Shown here one piece after another: positions 42,535 through 50,952 of a stretch of DNA of 64,000 nucleotides. Below the pieces are notes generated by a model that saw only the letters and a program-made list of their open reading frames with translations, made no database searches and was not told where the DNA came from. Origin of the DNA: Halococcus sediminicola (lineage in GTDB: Archaea; Halobacteriota; Halobacteria; Halobacteriales; Halococcaceae); contig NZ_BBMP01000026.1 of assembly GCF_000755245.1 (NCBI RefSeq), forward strand, positions 124,001 to 188,000. Direction: 5' to 3'. The translations under genes and the position numbers were made by a program. How positions within the stretch are numbered: position 1 is the first letter of the stretch; each line of letters starts with the position of its first letter.

Positions 42535-44108
42535 TGGGCCACCTCCTCGCTCTCCTCGCGTCCACGGAGTTCGAACTTCTGGACCTTCCCGGTCGTCGTC
42601 CGCGGTAGCTCCTCCACGAACTCGACTTCACGGGGGTGTTTGTACTCCGCGAGGCGTTCGAGACAGAACTCCCGAATATCGTCTTCGGTCACATCCGCGT
42701 CGGGCGTCGGCACCACGAACGCTTTGACGGTCTCGCCGCGGCGCTCGTCGGGAATCCCGACGACTGCGGCATCCGCCACGTCGGGATGTTCGAACAGTAG
42801 CTCCTCGACCTCGCGCGGATAGACGTTGTAGCCGCCCGTCACGATCATGTGCTTCTCCCTGTCGACGATGTAGAAGAAGTCCTCCTCGTCCCAGTAGCCG
42901 ATGTCGCCCGTGTGGAACCACCGCCGTCCGTCCTGCTCGGTGAACACTTCTTCGTTCGCCTCCGGCCGGTCGTGATAGCCCTTCATGACGTTCGGCCCGG
43001 CGATCACGAGTTCACCAGTGATGGCATCGAGGTCGGTCTCGCTCTCGTCGACCGGTCCTTCTTCGACCCGTTCGACCGGCTCGAACTCCTCGTCGACGAT
43101 CATCGCATCGACCCCGTCGAGCGTGCGCCCGATTGACCCCACACGGCGGGCTTCGGGGCTGTTGAAGTGGGTCACGGGCGCGGTCTCGGTCAGCCCATAG
43201 CCTTCGTAGAGTTCGAGACCGAACTGGTCCTCGAACCGGCGCAGGACCTCGACCGGGAGGCTACTGCCACCGGAGTTGACGAACCGGAGCGACGAGAGGT
43301 CGAACTCGTCGGCGTTCGGCTGGTTCACGAGGTCGTTGTACATCGCCGGCACGCCCTGCATGACGGTCAAATCCTCCGATTCGATGAGCGAGACGGCCTC
43401 TTGGGCATCCCACGCGGGCAGTGGGTAGTAGGCTGCACCCGAGAACAGCGCGGTGTTCATCGTGACGGTCATCCCGTAGATATGAAAGAGCGGTAGCACG
43501 CCCAGCGAGCGGTCCTCGACGCCCGTCCCGCCGGGCAGGAGGTCGGCGGCCGTGCGCGCGTTCGAGGCGAGGTTCTGGTGAGTCAGCAACACGCCCTTCG
43601 GCTGGCCCGTCGTTCCCGACGTGTAGGGCTGGCAGGCCACGTCGTCGTCCGCCCGCTCGATGATATCGGGCGCGCCGTCGGCGAGGAACGCCTCGAAGGC
43701 GGTTGCACCCTCGGCATCGCCGCCGATGCTCACGACCGTCTCGACGGCCGTCTCCTCGCGGACCGACTCGACCACCGGGACGAGGTCCGCGAGGGTGACG
43801 ACCAGTTCGGCCCCGCTATCGCCGAGGAGGTGGCCGATCTCGCGCGATTTGTACTGTGGGTTCATCGGGACGACCACCGCGCCGGCCCGGAGCGCCCCGT
43901 GGAAGGCGACGACGAACTGCGGGAGGTTCGGGAGATAGATACCCACCCGGTCGCCCGGTTCGATGCCCACACTGTCGAGGCCGGCCGCGAACGCTCCAGT
44001 CTGTTGCCAGAATTCCTCGTAGCTCAGTTCCGTTTCGTCGTACCGGATCGCCGTCGCGTCGGGGTGGGCATCGACCGTCGACAACACGTCTGTCACGAGA
44101 TTCGTCAT
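42531..44108 (-). CDS. Acyl-CoA/AMP-dependent ligase
   Basis: A 525-residue adenylate-forming ligase. P-loop YTSGTTGQPKGV, acceptor-binding 'YEGYGLTETAPVTHFNS', hinge 'GDIGYWDEEDFFYIVDREKHMIVTGGYNVYPREVEELL' (split by motifs A7-A8), and the catalytic Lys in 'PRTTTGKVQKFEL'. It activates a carboxylic acid to a CoA thioester. Substrate class (medium/long-chain or aromatic) cannot be read here. It overlaps the hydratase gene and has its own TATA-like CCTTTAACCC 33 nt upstream of the ATG at 44108. Confidence 0.9.
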   Translation of the reverse strand: MTNLVTDVLSTVDAHPDATAIRYDETELSYEEFWQQTGAFAAGLDSVGIEPGDRVGIYLPNLPQFVVAFHGALRAGAVVVPMNPQYKSREIGHLLGDSGAELVVTLADLVPVVESVREETAVETVVSIGGDAEGATAFEAFLADGAPDIIERADDDVACQPYTSGTTGQPKGVLLTHQNLASNARTAADLLPGGTGVEDRSLGVLPLFHIYGMTVTMNTALFSGAAYYPLPAWDAQEAVSLIESEDLTVMQGVPAMYNDLVNQPNADEFDLSSLRFVNSGGSSLPVEVLRRFEDQFGLELYEGYGLTETAPVTHFNSPEARRVGSIGRTLDGVDAMIVDEEFEPVERVEEGPVDESETDLDAITGELVIAGPNVMKGYHDRPEANEEVFTEQDGRRWFHTGDIGYWDEEDFFYIVDREKHMIVTGGYNVYPREVEELLFEHPDVADAAVVGIPDERRGETVKAFVVPTPDADVTEDDIREFCLERLAEYKHPREVEFVEELPRTTTGKVQKFELRGREESEEVAQ

Positions 44109-44135
44109 GGATTCTCGTGTGAGGACGCGCGCCAC

Positions 44136-44145
44136 GGGTTAAAGG
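44136..44145 (-). promoter_or_regulatory. TATA-like element of the acyl-CoA ligase gene
   Basis: Minus strand reads CCTTTAACCC, centred about 33 nt before the ATG at 44108. Confidence 0.4.
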
Positions 44146-44152
44146 ATTGCCC

Positions 44153-44173
44153 CTCACCGAACCAATACTTCGG
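44153..44173 (-). terminator. Small inverted repeat after the ABC importer operon
   Basis: ACCGAA (44153-44158) can pair with TTCGGT (44166-44171), with an alternative stem GAACC (44156-44160) and GGTTC (44169-44173). It lies about 40 nt downstream of the livF stop codon, in the right place to end the importer transcript; it could instead be a regulator site for the ligase gene. Confidence 0.3.
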
Positions 44174-44210
44174 TTCTTGGCCGTTTCAGTTACCAGCGGT
44201 AATCCAGAAC

Positions 44211-44963
44211 TCAGCCGCCGAGATAGACGTCGTGGATATACTCGTCGTCGCGGAGGCTTTCCGGACTCCCTTCGCGGACGAGTTCACCGTTTTCGAGCAG
44301 CGCGATGCGGTCTGCGTGGTCCATCGCGAAGGTGACGTTCTGCTCGCAGAGCAACACGGTGACACCGGCCTCGCGGATGCGGTCGAGACCGTCGCTGATG
44401 TCCTCCAGAATCACCGGCGCAAGCCCCAGTGTGGGTTCGTCGAGGATCAACAACTCGGGCGAACTCATCAGCGCGCGCCCGATGGCGAGCATCTGTTGTT
44501 CGCCGCCGCTCATCGTTCGGGCGTGCTGGTCTTCGCGCTCTTCGAGGGCCGGAAAGAGGTCGTAGACGAACTCGCGGCGCTCGTCGGCGTTCCCACGTCG
44601 AAACGCCCCGAGTCCGAGGTTGTCCGCGACACTCATGTGCCCGAAGAGATCGCGCTCTTCGGTACAGTGGATGAGTCCGTCGCTCACGAGGTCGCTCGTC
44701 GAGCGCGTGCTCACTTCCGTTCCCTGATACTGAACGCTGCCTTCGTAGTCGTGAAAGCCCGTGACGGTCTCGGCGAGTGTCGTTTTGCCCGCGCCGTTGG
44801 GTCCGATGACCGAGACGATCTCGCCGCTCCCCACTCGGAGGTCGACGCCGCGGAGCGCGGTCACTTTGCCGTACGACACCCGGAGGTCCTCGATGGCGAG
44901 CGCCGCATCGCCTCCGCCGCCGGCCACAGTTTCCTCGCTATCGCTCGCCGTCTCGGTGCTCAT
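44211..44963 (-). CDS. livF: ABC transporter ATP-binding protein (LivF type)
   Basis: A 250-residue ATPase. Walker A is IGPNGAGKTTL; signature MSGGEQQMLAIGRAL; Walker B LLILDEPTLGL; then 'LCEQNVTFAMDHADRI', with the LivF-specific switch region. The first ~20 residues are an acidic Gly/Glu-rich leader. It works with LivG to power a branched-chain-amino-acid or related importer. It overlaps livG by 4 nt. Confidence 0.93.
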   Translation of the reverse strand: MSTETASDSEETVAGGGGDAALAIEDLRVSYGKVTALRGVDLRVGSGEIVSVIGPNGAGKTTLAETVTGFHDYEGSVQYQGTEVSTRSTSDLVSDGLIHCTEERDLFGHMSVADNLGLGAFRRGNADERREFVYDLFPALEEREDQHARTMSGGEQQMLAIGRALMSSPELLILDEPTLGLAPVILEDISDGLDRIREAGVTVLLCEQNVTFAMDHADRIALLENGELVREGSPESLRDDEYIHDVYLGG

Positions 44964-45766
44964 GCGCTCCCCCCGAGATAGGCCTCCTGAACATCCGTGT
45001 TGTTTCGGATCTCCTCGGGGGTTCCCGCGGCGAGTTTCGACCCGAACCGGATGACGATGGCCCGGTCGATGAGCGAGAGCAACCCGCGCATGTTGTGGTC
45101 GACCACGACGAGGGTCAGCCCCTCGTCACGGAGTTCGCCGAGGAGGTCGGAAACGGTCTCGACCTCGCCGCTCGACAGCCCGGCGAACGGCTCGTCGATC
45201 AGGAGGAGATCGGGATCGGTCGCGAGCGCCCGCGCGAGCTCGAGTCGGAGCAAGCCGGCGTGTGGCAGTTCGCTCGGCGTCAGATTCACTCTGTCCCCTA
45301 ACCCGACGCGCTTGCAGATCTCTCGTGCCTGCTCGTGGGTCCCGCCGCGCAGTCCCGACAGCGAGAACAGTTTGTCGGGCGTGAGCGCGAGCGCGACGTT
45401 GTCGAGCACCGATCGGTCTTCGAGCGGGCGAAACGACTGGAAGGTGCGCGCCAGCCCGCGTTTGACCATCACGTGAGCCGCGTCGCCGGTGATGTTTTCC
45501 CCGTCGTACCAGACCGTTCCCTCCGTCGGGGGATAGGTCCCCGTGACGCAGTTGAAGGTGGTGGACTTCCCTGCACCGTTCGGTCCGATGAACCCGAGGA
45601 TTTCGCCCTCCTCGACGGCAAACGAGAGGTCGTCGACCGCGGTCAGTCCTCCGAAACGTTTCGTGACGTTCTGGAGGACGAGCAGGCCATCGTCCGGCTC
45701 ATAGCTGTCGCTTTCTCCTTGTGCTACCGCCTCGTTCCCGCCAGTCGTGCCTGTGTCAGTGCTCAT
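44960..45766 (-). CDS. livG: ABC transporter ATP-binding protein (LivG type)
   Basis: A 268-residue ATPase. Walker A GPNGAGKSTT and Walker B LLLIDEPFAGL are intact. The signature region reads 'TPSELPHAGLLRLELARALATDP': where LivG normally has a Gly-Gln motif, this protein has HAGLL, an altered signature loop. The LivG partner 'VVDHNMRGLLSLIDRAIVI' is present. It overlaps both neighbours by 4 nt. The altered signature may reduce one of the two ATP sites in the LivFG dimer. Confidence 0.9.
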   Translation of the reverse strand: MSTDTGTTGGNEAVAQGESDSYEPDDGLLVLQNVTKRFGGLTAVDDLSFAVEEGEILGFIGPNGAGKSTTFNCVTGTYPPTEGTVWYDGENITGDAAHVMVKRGLARTFQSFRPLEDRSVLDNVALALTPDKLFSLSGLRGGTHEQAREICKRVGLGDRVNLTPSELPHAGLLRLELARALATDPDLLLIDEPFAGLSSGEVETVSDLLGELRDEGLTLVVVDHNMRGLLSLIDRAIVIRFGSKLAAGTPEEIRNNTDVQEAYLGGSA

Positions 45767-46944
45767 CTCTCGTCACCTCGGATTCGCTCTTCGAGATCGT
45801 CGAGCGCGCACCGGTATCGTTCCGTGGCCTGTTCGATCGGGTTCGTGAGTCCCTCCGATTCCTGGCCGCCGTCGGTCGCTACTGGGTTGCCACGTGCACG
45901 ACCGAGCAGCCGTCGACCGGTGCGTATCGCCCACGGGAACACCCCCTGTGGGAGGACGTAGATGAGGGTCATCGTCAGCAGCGCGAAGATCAGCAAGCTC
46001 GCCTCGTTGAGGCCCACGTTCACGAGCGGGATGGTGAACTCCTGCTGGTTCAGCAGGTCGTTGACGAAGTAGAAGAAGACGCCGCCGAGCCCCGCGCCGA
46101 CGATGGTGCCCATGCCGCCGAGGATCGCTGCTATCAATACCTCGATGCTCACGATGAGCGCGAGCAGTTGGCTCGGGCGCGGACTGCCGACGGGCGTGTG
46201 GACGAACATCGCACCCGCAAGCCCGCCGATGGCCGCGCTCAGCACGAACGCGAACACCTTGAACTTCGCCACGTTCAGACCCGCGGCCGCAACGGCGTCT
46301 TCGTCCTCCCGGATTGCCGTCAGCACCGAGCCGACGTCCGAGCGCGTGATGGCGAACAGGAGGAGCAAAATGGCGAGAAAGAGTCCGAGCGCGATGTAGT
46401 AGTTCGCCGTGACGACGAGGGCGAACTCGTCGGCGGTGACGAGCGCCGCCGGCGAACTCAGTCCCAACTCGCCGCCGAAGATATCGCCGTAGATGATGAA
46501 CACCTGCAGGAGGATGAGCGGCGCGACGAGCGTTATCAGCGAGAGGTACGGTCCTCGTATTCGGAGCGCCGGCACGCCGACGAGCACGCCGGTGAGCGCC
46601 GCGAGCAACACACCAGCAGGAATCGAAAGCGACGGCGACAGCCCGAACCCGAGATTCAAGAGGGTGGAAGTGTAGCCGCCGACGGCGAAGAAGAGGGCGT
46701 GGCCGAAGCTGATCTCGCCCGTGTAGCCCGACACCGCGTCCCAGCTCATCGCGAACATCCCGAAGTAGAAGGCCCCGATGAGCACCAACAGCTGCGTCGT
46801 CGAGATGCCGACGAACGGCAACACCGCGAGGGCCACGACGCCGAGCACGCCGAGCAGGTAGCGCGGCGCGAGCACCGACCCGGCGAGCGAACGGCCGGTG
46901 TCCGTGCCTTCGACGGTTTCTGGGGAGAGGTTTTCGTCCGCCAT
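45763..46944 (-). CDS. livM: ABC transporter permease (LivM type)
   Basis: A 393-residue permease with about nine hydrophobic segments. The permease/EAA-like signature 'ATAIREDEDAVAAAGLNVAKFKVFAFVLSAAIGGLAGAMFVH' (split here by my reading into loop and helix) is typical of LivM. N-terminal ~35 residues are soluble and acidic. The C-terminus is a soluble acidic tail. It directly abuts livH, with adjoining stop and start codons, and overlaps livG by 4 nt. Confidence 0.9.
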   Translation of the reverse strand: MADENLSPETVEGTDTGRSLAGSVLAPRYLLGVLGVVALAVLPFVGISTTQLLVLIGAFYFGMFAMSWDAVSGYTGEISFGHALFFAVGGYTSTLLNLGFGLSPSLSIPAGVLLAALTGVLVGVPALRIRGPYLSLITLVAPLILLQVFIIYGDIFGGELGLSSPAALVTADEFALVVTANYYIALGLFLAILLLLFAITRSDVGSVLTAIREDEDAVAAAGLNVAKFKVFAFVLSAAIGGLAGAMFVHTPVGSPRPSQLLALIVSIEVLIAAILGGMGTIVGAGLGGVFFYFVNDLLNQQEFTIPLVNVGLNEASLLIFALLTMTLIYVLPQGVFPWAIRTGRRLLGRARGNPVATDGGQESEGLTNPIEQATERYRCALDDLEERIRGDER

Positions 46945-47805
46945 CTACGCCTCCGCGAGCTCCCGGCCGAACAGTCCTTCTGGACGCACGAGCAACACGA
47001 CCACGAGAACCACGAGGCCGGCCAAGCCGCTCAGTCGGGGATCGATGGCCGAAGTGGTGATCACCTCCAGAAAACCGATGACGTACGCCGCGACGAGACT
47101 GCCCCGGATGGAGCCGAGACCGCCGAGTACGACGATCGAAAAGGAGAGGATGAGCGGTTCACGGCCCATCGCCCAGTTGGCGGTCTGGTACGATCCCAAG
47201 AACAGTCCGGCGATGCCCGCGAGCACGCCGGCGATGGCCCACGTGTAGAGGTTGATGCGGCTGCTTTCGATGCCGACCAGCGCCGCGCCACGCGGACTCA
47301 TGCTGGTTGCGAGGATCGCCTTTCCGGTATTGGTGTAGTTGATGAAGACGAACAGCCCGCCGATGAGTACCCACGAGACGACGAACACCACGAGCAGGTT
47401 GTTCTGGACTGCACTGCCCAAAATCTCGGTGTTGCCCGCCACGAGCGCCGGAATCGCTCTCGGTTGGCTCCCCTCGACGATGCGAAGGACCTCCTCGACG
47501 ACGATCGAAGCCAACAGTGTGAGGATCATCACGATGATGATGTCGTCGCGCCGTTCGGCGAACCCCTTGTAGAGAAGGACGCTGAACAGCGCCGGTATCG
47601 CCATCGCCGCGAGCACGCCCGCGGGGATACCGAAGCCGGCGCTGGTAACGTAGTAGGCCGCGAACGCTCCCACGGTGATGATGGCCCCGTGGGCGAGGTT
47701 GATGGTGCCGCCGACGCCGAAGATCATCGTGAACCCGATGGCGACGAGCGCGTAGAGCGAACTGATGACCGTCCCGTTGATGAGGATGGTGACGACGTCG
47801 ACCAT
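46945..47805 (-). CDS. livH: ABC transporter permease (LivH type)
   Basis: A 286-residue permease with about eight hydrophobic segments. 'FGVGGTINLAHGAIITVGAFAA' is the LivH signature near the N-terminus; 'SPRGAALVGIESSRINLYTWAIAGVLAGIAG' is the ATPase-contact loop. With LivM it forms the channel. It starts 3 nt after the substrate-binding gene and abuts livM. Confidence 0.92.
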   Translation of the reverse strand: MVDVVTILINGTVISSLYALVAIGFTMIFGVGGTINLAHGAIITVGAFAAYYVTSAGFGIPAGVLAAMAIPALFSVLLYKGFAERRDDIIIVMILTLLASIVVEEVLRIVEGSQPRAIPALVAGNTEILGSAVQNNLLVVFVVSWVLIGGLFVFINYTNTGKAILATSMSPRGAALVGIESSRINLYTWAIAGVLAGIAGLFLGSYQTANWAMGREPLILSFSIVVLGGLGSIRGSLVAAYVIGFLEVITTSAIDPRLSGLAGLVVLVVVLLVRPEGLFGRELAEA

Positions 47806-47808
47806 CGA

Positions 47809-49257
47809 TTAGATCCACGCGGGCTGTTGGTATTTCGACGTCTTGAACTGCTTTGGCCAGATGACCTCCTGTGCGCCGCCGCCGTTGCCATCCTTTTGCC
47901 ACTGAAGGAAGACCGGATACATGGCGTCCTCGCCGTAGATCGGGTCGTGGGGGTACTTCTTGTCCTTGCCGTAGAACTTGAGCGTGCCGGTCGTCCCGGT
48001 AAAGGACGACTGCTCAAGTGCCGAGACCAACTCGTCGGCGTCTTTCGTTCCCGTCTGCTCGATCATCGCCGCGTAGAGTTTGACGGCGTCGTAGGCGTGA
48101 TAGCCGGTATAGACGGGATAGCTATCGAACTCCTTGTTGTAGGCCTTGACGAACGGCTGGGTCTTCTTCGTGACCTCGCTCTGTGGCGTCGCGGAGGTCT
48201 GGGTCACGCCGTAGAGACAGGCCCCGTTGACCGACTCGTAGTAGGAGGGCAGCTGCATCGGGACGTGGATGCCCGCGAAGCCGAACGGACGCTGCTGTTT
48301 GGCCCATTGAACGATGGCCTCCGTTCCCGTGTGCGCCATCGCGGTGAACACGCCGTCGGCGTCCGAACTCCCCACGTCGTCGTACAGCGGCCCGAAGTTC
48401 GTCGTCCCGCTGGCGTAGCGCTGGCTGCCGGCCACGTCGACGCCGATGCCGCCGAGGCGCTCTTCGAACACCTTCGAAATCGGCTCGGTCCACTTGTAGT
48501 CCTCGACCATCGAGAACGTCGACCCCCAGCCCATCGTCTCGAAGTTGGCCTTGCCGAAATCGAGGAGATTTCGCCCGAGATCGAAGTCGTTGAGCGGGCC
48601 GGCGCGGAAGTGATACTTGTACTTGTCGTAGTTCTCCGCGATCATCCGCGAGATCTCCGTGGAGGCCGCGCCGGCGGTGATGTGTACCGTCTTCTGCTGG
48701 GCCATGTCCTCGACGATGTTGAGGAGAACCTCGCTCGTGAAGATCCCCGTCGTGACGTCGGCGTTCTTGTTCAGGACGAGTTCGCGGTAGCGCTGCTGGC
48801 CGGTCGAGGGGTCGCCCTCGGTGTTCCCGACCTCCAGTTTGACCTCCGCGCCGCCGATGCCGCCGTTCGCGTTGAGTTGCTTGACCGCGAGTTTCGCGCC
48901 GTTGACGATGGAACCACCAATGGGGTCGTTCTCGGGATTCGGGGCTAGCGCGCCGATGGTGACGGGACCCTCGATGTTTGCATTTCCGCCACCGCCGCCG
49001 GAGCCGTTGCCACCCCCGCCACCGCCGCTACCGTTGCCGCCACCGCCGCCGCTTCCGCCACCACCGGAACCGTTGTCGCCACCACCTCCGCCACCGAGGC
49101 TGAGACAGCCGGCGACCGTGGTCGCGAGCGCCGCACCGCCGGTCGCCCGCAGGAACCGCCGCCGATTCGCGCCAGTGTTTCTTCCAGTATTCGATTTCCG
49201 TGACGAACCGTTTCCATCGGTCGAATTCGACCGCTGTTCATTACCATCGGTAGCCAT
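47809..49257 (-). CDS. Solute-binding lipoprotein of the Liv-type ABC importer
   Basis: A 482-residue extracellular binding protein. A Tat signal (NRRRFLRATGGAALATTVAGC) with a lipobox cysteine at 51 is followed by an extraordinary Gly-rich linker of about 45 residues (nearly all G, with a few N, S and D). The remainder is a Leu/Ile/Val-binding-type periplasmic fold, 'VTIGALAPNPENDPIGGSIVNGAKLAVKQLNA' beginning near residue 95. Ligand unknown; Liv-type proteins bind branched-chain amino acids, amides, or aromatics. It is the first gene of the five-gene importer operon. Confidence 0.9.
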   Translation of the reverse strand: MATDGNEQRSNSTDGNGSSRKSNTGRNTGANRRRFLRATGGAALATTVAGCLSLGGGGGGDNGSGGGGSGGGGGNGSGGGGGGNGSGGGGGNANIEGPVTIGALAPNPENDPIGGSIVNGAKLAVKQLNANGGIGGAEVKLEVGNTEGDPSTGQQRYRELVLNKNADVTTGIFTSEVLLNIVEDMAQQKTVHITAGAASTEISRMIAENYDKYKYHFRAGPLNDFDLGRNLLDFGKANFETMGWGSTFSMVEDYKWTEPISKVFEERLGGIGVDVAGSQRYASGTTNFGPLYDDVGSSDADGVFTAMAHTGTEAIVQWAKQQRPFGFAGIHVPMQLPSYYESVNGACLYGVTQTSATPQSEVTKKTQPFVKAYNKEFDSYPVYTGYHAYDAVKLYAAMIEQTGTKDADELVSALEQSSFTGTTGTLKFYGKDKKYPHDPIYGEDAMYPVFLQWQKDGNGGGAQEVIWPKQFKTSKYQQPAWI

Positions 49258-49279
49258 TGTCGTGAACGGTAGTTGGACA

Positions 49280-49304
49280 CACACTACATAAACGTGGTGG
49301 TGTG
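49280..49304 (-). promoter_or_regulatory. Core promoter and near-perfect inverted repeat upstream of the ABC importer operon
   Basis: CACACTAC (49280-49287) and GTGGTGTG (49297-49304) are complementary at 7 of 8 positions. Between them the minus strand holds a TATA-like GTTTAT (49288-49293), about 31 nt from the ATG at 49257. The repeat would flank and overlap the TATA box, a good place for a repressor. Confidence 0.45.
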
Positions 49305-49423
49305 ATTCCTGACAGGTATCTCCCCGCCGGGGTCCACAGCGCTCCGTGGCGTGATCTCGACGAGCGGCGCGACGCGGCACGCACGAAACGACACTCGACG
49401 ACCGGTGTAGCCGGCAAACCCAT

Positions 49424-49431
49424 GATTTAGG
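49424..49431 (+). promoter_or_regulatory. TATA-like element of the photolyase gene
   Basis: GATTTAGG centred 28 nt upstream of the ATG at 49455. Confidence 0.45.
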
Positions 49432-49454
49432 GTCCGAGCGCACGTGAATCGGGT

Positions 49455-50853
49455 ATGCGAATCCACTGGCATCGCCGCGACCTCCGGGCGGCCGACAACC
49501 GCGCGCTCGCGGCGGCCGTCGAGGACGACTCCGTGATACCGGCCTTCGTCTTCGACCCCGACGTGCTCCAGTATGCAAGCCCGCCCAGGGTGGCGTTCCT
49601 GCTCGATGCGCTCGATTCCCTGCGAGGGTGCTACCGCGAGCGCGGCGGCGACCTCGTCGTCGTCGAGGGTGACCCGGCCGAGGAACTCCCACGGATCGCC
49701 GACGAACATGGTGTCGACGCAGTGTTCTGGAATCACGACTACACGGGTCTCGCTCAGGAACGTGACCAGCGAGTGCGCGAAGCACTCGACGACGCCGGCA
49801 TCGCCCGTGAGGAGTTTCACGATGCCGTCCACCACGAACCAGGCACTATCACGACCAACGATGGCGACCCGTACTCGGTGTTTTCCTACTTCGGCGACAA
49901 ATGGCTCGACCGCGAGAAGGCCGAGCCGTATCCCGTCCCCGACGGCGACGCACTCGCCGCCATCGAGGGCGAGACGATGCCGACCATCGGGGAACTGGGG
50001 TTCGATGACCCGACCGCCGACATCCCAAAAGCGGGTATCGAGGCAGCCCGCGAACGTCTCGAAGCGTTCTGTGGGGAGCGAATCTTCGAGTACGACGAGG
50101 GTCGTGAGTATCCCGCGCGTGCGGGCACCTCGCGGCTCTCACAGGATCTCAACTATGGAATCATCGGCGAGCGTGAAGGTCACAGAGCGGGTCGGCGCGG
50201 CGCTCGAAGATGCCGACGGCGAGGAGCGCGAAGCGGTCGAGGCCTATCGCCGAGAGCTGGCCTTTAGCGAGTTCTTCACCCACGTCCTGTTCTACAACCC
50301 CGAAGTCGTGACTGAAAACCACAAGGACTACGAGAACGCCATCGACTGGCGCGAGGATAACGAGGAGTTGCAGGCGTGGAAGGAAGGGCGGACTGGGTAT
50401 CCCATCGTCGATGCGGGGATGCGCCAACTCCGCGAGGAGGCCACCATGCACAACCGGGTTCGGATGGCCGTCGCCTCGTTTCTCACGAAGGACCTCATGT
50501 GCGACTGGCGCGCAGGCTACGCCCACTTCCGCGAACGGCTCGTCGACCACGACACCGCAAACGACAGCGGCAACTGGCAGTGGGCGGCCTCCACAGGGAC
50601 CGATGCCCAGCCGTACTTTCGCGTGTTCAACCCGATGACGCAGGGTGAAAAATACGATCCCGACGCCGAGTACATCAAACAATACGTCCCCGAACTCGAA
50701 GACGCCGACCCCGAGACGATTCACTCATGGAACAAACTGGGCGCGGACGAACGCGAGTCGGCCGCGCCCGACTATCCGGCCCCGATCTGCGACCACGGCG
50801 AACGCCGCGAGCAGGCGATCGCGATGTTCGAGCGCGCCCGCGGCGAGGACTGA
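49455..50853 (+). pseudogene. phr: Deoxyribodipyrimidine photolyase, frameshifted
   Basis: The gene is in two frames. The N-terminal half (from 49455, residues 1-241) has the photolyase antenna domain 'IHWHRRDLRAADNRALAAAVE' and 'GTSRLSQDLNYGIIGERE'. The C-terminal half continues one frame over from 50179 (VTERVGAALEDADGEERE..., then the FAD-binding NWQWAASTGTDAQPYFRVFNP). One extra G at 50178-50179 joins them; removing it gives 465 residues, the normal length. All other codons are intact, so this is a recent mutation or a sequencing error. If real, the cell lacks this photorepair enzyme unless another copy exists. An ATG at 50155 could start a C-terminal fragment. Confidence 0.88.
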
Positions 50854-50906
50854 AGCCTACCCCGCTCGAACCGCGATTCGTGAGGTGTGCTATCACCCGT
50901 TCCTCA

Positions 50907-50944
50907 ACCTTTAACAGACATCCGGGCGTTGTGTGTGGTGGAGG
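50907..50944 (+). promoter_or_regulatory. TATA-like element and strong Shine-Dalgarno of sod
   Basis: ACCTTTAAC (50907-50915) followed by GGAGG (50940-50944), 8 nt before the ATG at 50953. Unlike most genes here this one has an ideally spaced ribosome binding site, so it is leadered. Confidence 0.5.
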
Positions 50945-50952
50945 ACAGACCA

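Noticed and set aside
45721-48948. A 1075-codon open frame on the plus strand
   Set aside because: Antisense to livM, livH and the binding protein, which are clear family members; the translation is a repetitive D/E/R/H mixture with no domain.
48960-49110. GC-rich repeats resembling a simple tandem array
   Set aside because: These are in-frame glycine codons of the lipoprotein linker, not a CRISPR or independent repeat.
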